Below are positions 5,857-5,879 of a DNA stretch of 5,879 nucleotides, piece by piece. The notes under the pieces are model-generated. The model was not told the origin of the DNA. It made no database searches and saw nothing but the letters and a program-made list of their open reading frames with translations. This DNA is from Firmicutes bacterium CAG:341 (GTDB lineage: Bacteria > Bacillota > Clostridia > Oscillospirales > Acutalibacteraceae). The translations under genes and the position numbers were made by a program. The stretch covers positions 7,965 to 13,843 of the forward strand of contig FR895304.1 of assembly GCA_000434995.1 (NCBI GenBank), in the 5' to 3' direction. Each line of letters starts with the position of its first letter. Positions within the stretch are counted from its first letter, which is position 1.

Positions 5857-5879
5857 GCATAAAAAAAGCGTCACAATCA

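Noticed and set aside
5857..5879. Terminator after the amidohydrolase gene
   Set aside because: Only 23 bases remain. There is an A-rich run but no complete stem, so the end of the operon cannot be judged.

Overview
The window looks like chromosomal DNA from a low-GC Gram-positive anaerobe of the class Clostridia, probably a gut-type Eubacteriales/Oscillospiraceae relative. The grounds are AT-rich sequence, strong GGAGG-type ribosome binding sites, a lipoprotein signal peptide typical of Firmicutes, a clostridial-style ECF sigma/anti-sigma pair, and normal use of TGA as stop. The genus cannot be fixed from the sequence. There are no RNA genes, mobile elements or CRISPR arrays, and coding density is high.

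Left part (minus strand, 1-1540). An ECF sigma factor (start best placed at a TTG at 1488) is followed, with an 8-base overlap, by a single-pass membrane protein that is most likely its cognate anti-sigma factor. Directly upstream is a candidate autoregulatory ECF promoter (TGTGACC, 16-base spacer, CGTG). It starts where the U-tract of the preceding gene's terminator ends.

Middle (minus strand, 1554-3476). A 623-residue lipoprotein of the BMP/PnrA nucleoside-binding family is followed by a clear intrinsic terminator. It is about 240 residues longer than I would expect for the family, because InlB-type B-repeat modules sit inside the substrate-binding fold. The inserted block begins with what looks like the last strand of a B-repeat and ends with the first half of another, as if one repeat were split across the two ends of the insertion. 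This is the most unusual item here.

Right part (plus strand, 3620-5856). mtnA (methylthioribose-1-phosphate isomerase family) and an amidohydrolase of the MTA/SAH deaminase group overlap by 4 bases. Together they suggest salvage of methylthioadenosine or another 5'-deoxynucleoside by a deamination-first route. They are transcribed divergently from the nucleoside-binding lipoprotein. The 143-base intergenic region holds two good sigma-A promoters whose -35 elements lie in, or touch, one perfect 8+8 base inverted repeat. This suggests common control of nucleoside capture and nucleoside catabolism.
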